Position numbers and translations under genes: made by a program. From Phycisphaerae bacterium (GTDB lineage Bacteria > Planctomycetota > Phycisphaerae > UBA1845): DNA of 8,163 bases. Location of the stretch: assembly GCA_021604825.1 (NCBI GenBank), contig BQJS01000210.1, positions 1 through 8,163 of the forward strand, read 5' to 3'. The notes under the pieces were generated by a model, which was given only the letters and a program-made list of their open reading frames with translations, was not told where the DNA came from and did no database searches. Below are positions 5,874 through 8,163 of the stretch, piece after piece; position 1 is the first letter of the stretch, and every line of letters begins with the position of its first letter.

Positions 5874-6998
5874 TTACGCGCCCGTCAGTTGATCTGGATT
5901 CAGCGGCTTCAAATCGTCCGTCACGAAGATGCCATCCTTACGAATCAACTCATCGTCGAACCAGATTTCGCCGCCTCCGTTGGCTTTGTCTTGGCGACAG
6001 ACCATGTCCCAATGAATTTGTGAGCGGTTGCCGTTGTCGGCTTCGTCTTCGTAGGCGGCGCCGGGCGTGAAGTGGAATGAGCCGGCGATCTTCTCGTCGA
6101 ATAAAATGTCGAGCATTGGCTTGGTGACGTAGGGGTTGAATCCAATCGCGAATTCGCCGATGTGGCGGGCGCCGTCGTCGGCATCGAGGACTTGATTGAG
6201 CACTTTCGTATTGCTTCCGGTGGCTTCGATGATGCGGCCATTCTCGAATGTTAGTTTGATGTCGTCGTGGCGCGTGCCTTGGTAGATGGTGGGTGTGTTG
6301 TATTGAACCGTTCCGTTGACCGAATCACGGACCGGCGCGGTGAAGACTTCACCGTCGGGGATGTTTCGTTTTCCCCCACACGTGACGGCTGGTATGTCTT
6401 TGATTGAGAAACGCAGATCCGTACCCGGCCCGACGATCTTAACCTTGTCCGCCCGATTCATCCGGTCTTGCAGCGGTTTCATCGCATTGGCCATCTTGCC
6501 GTAGTCCATGGTGCAAACGTCGAAGTAGAAATCTTCAAACGCCTGCGTACTCATGCCAGCCGACTGAGCCATCGATGGTGACGGGTATCGAAGCACGACC
6601 CAGCGCGTCTCGCGCACCCGAATCGCGCCATGCACGGGCCGCCACCAAAGTTTCTGGTACGCCTTCATCCGGTCGTCGGGCACGTCGGAAAGCTCGGTGA
6701 TATTATGCGAACCGCGCACGCCGATGTACGCCTGCACCATTTTCATACGCGCCAACTCAAACTCGGCGATGGCCTTCAACTGATCGTCGGTACTGTTCAT
6801 CAGAAGCGAACGCGTGATGACGTTGTTTCTGATCGACACCAAGGGATCGGCACGCGCTTCTCGGGCCAACCGAATGAGTTCGACCACGATGTCTTCGGGC
6901 ACATCGATGGCCTCGATCAAGACCTTTTCACCCGGCTTCAATGCGGTGGAATAGTTGACGAGAACGTCGGCGAGTTTGGTGATGCGTGGATCAATCAT
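5874..6998 (-). CDS. M29 family metallo-aminopeptidase (AmpS/AmpT-like)
   Basis: The protein has 374 residues, a normal length for peptidase family M29, which removes N-terminal amino acids from peptides using two metal ions, normally in the cytoplasm. All metal ligands expected from the Thermus enzymes can be placed: Glu217 (PDGEVFTAP), Glu282 (GEFAIGFNP), His309 (GSFHFTPG), and His329 and Asp331 (IHWDM). The catalytic Tyr corresponds to Tyr316, seven residues after the His, as in the family. No signal peptide is seen. The N-terminus (IDPRITKLADVLVNYS) is the usual family start, which supports the ATG at 6998; only a purine-rich AGAGAG lies upstream. The gene follows the phosphatase gene by 27 bases on the same strand and is probably cotranscribed with it. 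It is G+C rich like the left part of the window and points toward the exosortase locus. Confidence 0.93.
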   Translation of the reverse strand: MIDPRITKLADVLVNYSTALKPGEKVLIEAIDVPEDIVVELIRLAREARADPLVSIRNNVITRSLLMNSTDDQLKAIAEFELARMKMVQAYIGVRGSHNITELSDVPDDRMKAYQKLWWRPVHGAIRVRETRWVVLRYPSPSMAQSAGMSTQAFEDFYFDVCTMDYGKMANAMKPLQDRMNRADKVKIVGPGTDLRFSIKDIPAVTCGGKRNIPDGEVFTAPVRDSVNGTVQYNTPTIYQGTRHDDIKLTFENGRIIEATGSNTKVLNQVLDADDGARHIGEFAIGFNPYVTKPMLDILFDEKIAGSFHFTPGAAYEDEADNGNRSQIHWDMVCRQDKANGGGEIWFDDELIRKDGIFVTDDLKPLNPDQLTGA

Positions 6999-7025
6999 GA
7001 ATGCTCTCTGAGTTGTGGTTCGCGA

Positions 7026-8163
7026 TCAAGGTTTGCTGAGAATCATATCGTATTTTCGCTTGGCGTTCTTATCTTTGTTGGGTATTCCCAACAAGTGGTT
7101 GATGGTGGGAACCATGCCGGTCGGGCACACGGGTTGATCGTAGGCACCCGGTCGAACGCCGCGCCCCAGCAACATCACCGGAACGTGTTGATCGTATTTC
7201 ATCGCCGCGCCGTGAACTGCGACCTTGCGCCCCTTGGCCCAGTATCGATCCCAGTGGACGTAAACGTGCCCGCAACGACTCGGGAAACAACTGTTCGCAA
7301 TTTGCCGCTGCAATTCACCTTGTGCAGCAAAATCGGTTGCCGTGATCTCTTCGAGGTCAAACGCTTTATCGACGCCTTCTTCTTTCACGACGGCATCGCG
7401 AGCGACCCGCGCGACATCGGCCAACGAAACCGATTGCCCCGCGACGGTATCTTCGTCGAGATATAGCCACGGGAACATCATCTCCCGCACGTATTTCCTA
7501 CCGTCAGCCGGTTCGCCAAACTTCTTGACCAACTGCGCTTCAAGCGATTTCTCGATTTTTCCGGAGCTGATACGCCCTCCGCCGTGCCCGCATTCTTTTG
7601 AAAACTCTGTGATGGGTCCCACGCCATGATCGGACGAAAGCGCAGTGATGCAGCGGTTCAGACCGACTTCACGATCCAACCAATCGAAGAACTCCGCAAG
7701 CTGACGATCCGTACGCACGGAACAATCCATCACCTCGTCGCTGTCGGGCCCATACTGGTGGCCGACGACGTCATTGCTCGAAAGACAGACGGTGAGCAAA
7801 TCCGGATGCTCGTCCGCACCCAATGCCTGCGCCTTGATCGCACGCTTGGCCAATTCAATGACGAGGTCGTTGCCAAAGGGAGACGCATAAAGCGCCGCAT
7901 AATACGCAACATTCGGCTTCGACTGCCCCTCGCCCAATGTCTTGGGAAACTCCGGCGGGTGGTGCTTTTTCCAAACGGCGTCATCCCCGGTTAGAAAACG
8001 CGTAGGATAAGCGCTGGCATCCAACAGGCGATCCCATTGCTTGCCGAAGTATCGATCGACAAACCGCTCTTGGTTAAATCCTTGAACCCACGAGGGAAGT
8101 TTCTCGCCGTAGAAGTTGCTCGAAACGAAGTTGCCCGTCGAAGGGTGCCACCATATGGCACCG
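7026..8163 (-). CDS. Alkaline phosphatase superfamily protein, PafA/PhoK-like (partial, 5' end outside window)
   Basis: About 378 C-terminal residues are present; the frame stays open to the right edge, so the start and the nucleophile region are missing. The visible part begins GAIWWHPSTGNFVSSNFYG and continues LPSWVQGFN, a pattern found in PafA/PhoK-type monoesterases. Metal ligands of the superfamily are visible: Asp and His in SNDVVGHQYGP (codons 7770-7772 and 7758-7760), Asp-His in SSDHGVG (7629-7631 and 7626-7628), and a late His in AVHGAAMKYDQHVP (7212-7214), followed by the usual C-terminal PTINHLLGI helix. These enzymes hydrolyse phosphate monoesters in the periplasm or outside the cell using zinc and a Thr nucleophile. 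A TTG at 8022-8024 is only an internal Leu codon and should not be taken as a start. The M29 aminopeptidase gene follows 27 bases downstream. Substrate specificity (monoester or diester) cannot be fixed without the missing half. Confidence 0.9.
   Translation of the reverse strand, partial: GAIWWHPSTGNFVSSNFYGEKLPSWVQGFNQERFVDRYFGKQWDRLLDASAYPTRFLTGDDAVWKKHHPPEFPKTLGEGQSKPNVAYYAALYASPFGNDLVIELAKRAIKAQALGADEHPDLLTVCLSSNDVVGHQYGPDSDEVMDCSVRTDRQLAEFFDWLDREVGLNRCITALSSDHGVGPITEFSKECGHGGGRISSGKIEKSLEAQLVKKFGEPADGRKYVREMMFPWLYLDEDTVAGQSVSLADVARVARDAVVKEEGVDKAFDLEEITATDFAAQGELQRQIANSCFPSRCGHVYVHWDRYWAKGRKVAVHGAAMKYDQHVPVMLLGRGVRPGAYDQPVCPTGMVPTINHLLGIPNKDKNAKRKYDMILSKP

Noticed and set aside
6630..7466. 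278-residue open frame on the + strand
   Set aside because: It runs antisense across the end of the phosphatase gene and the start of the aminopeptidase gene, both of which have clear catalytic motifs.
7626..7994. 122-residue open frame on the + strand
   Set aside because: A shadow antisense to the phosphatase metal-binding region.

Overview
The window looks like a chromosomal piece of a high-G+C Gram-negative bacterium, most likely a planctomycete. The evidence for that lineage is the GTAGGGTCCG-type hairpin repeat at the left edge, which resembles repeats I recall from planctomycete genomes, together with an exosortase sorting system, which implies an outer membrane and exported surface proteins. 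The lineage is an inference from memory and not a search result.

Left part (1-3158, + strand, G+C rich): a palindromic intergenic repeat, a small membrane-anchored DUF3465 protein, and a large HerA/FtsK-like P-loop ATPase with a coiled-coil C-terminal region.

Middle part (3159-5873, + strand, visibly poorer in G+C): about 430 bases without a gene, then a compact protein-sorting locus. It encodes (a) an exported protein with a signal peptide and a C-terminal IPTL-CTERM-type signal (IPTISQWG, membrane helix, RRRSR); (b) an unrecognised 70-residue protein with two membrane helices; (c) an exosortase of the XrtH type, the class known to pair with IPTLxxWG-CTERM signals, with the Cys/Arg/His catalytic triad visible; and (d) a multi-pass membrane protein whose GTG start overlaps the exosortase stop codon (GTGA), which looks like the exosortase H-associated membrane protein. 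Substrate and processing enzyme therefore lie side by side. The exported protein would be translocated, held in the inner membrane by its C-terminal helix, cut by XrtH near the IPTISQWG motif and passed to the cell surface.

Right part (5874-8163, - strand, G+C rich again): an M29-family metallo-aminopeptidase and, 27 bases upstream of it in transcription order, the 3' part of an alkaline phosphatase-superfamily protein (PafA/PhoK-like) that runs off the right edge. These two probably form one operon, convergent with the exosortase locus.

The most notable content is the exosortase H locus: its dedicated neighbouring substrate, the unassigned small membrane protein between them, and a base composition that differs from both flanks.
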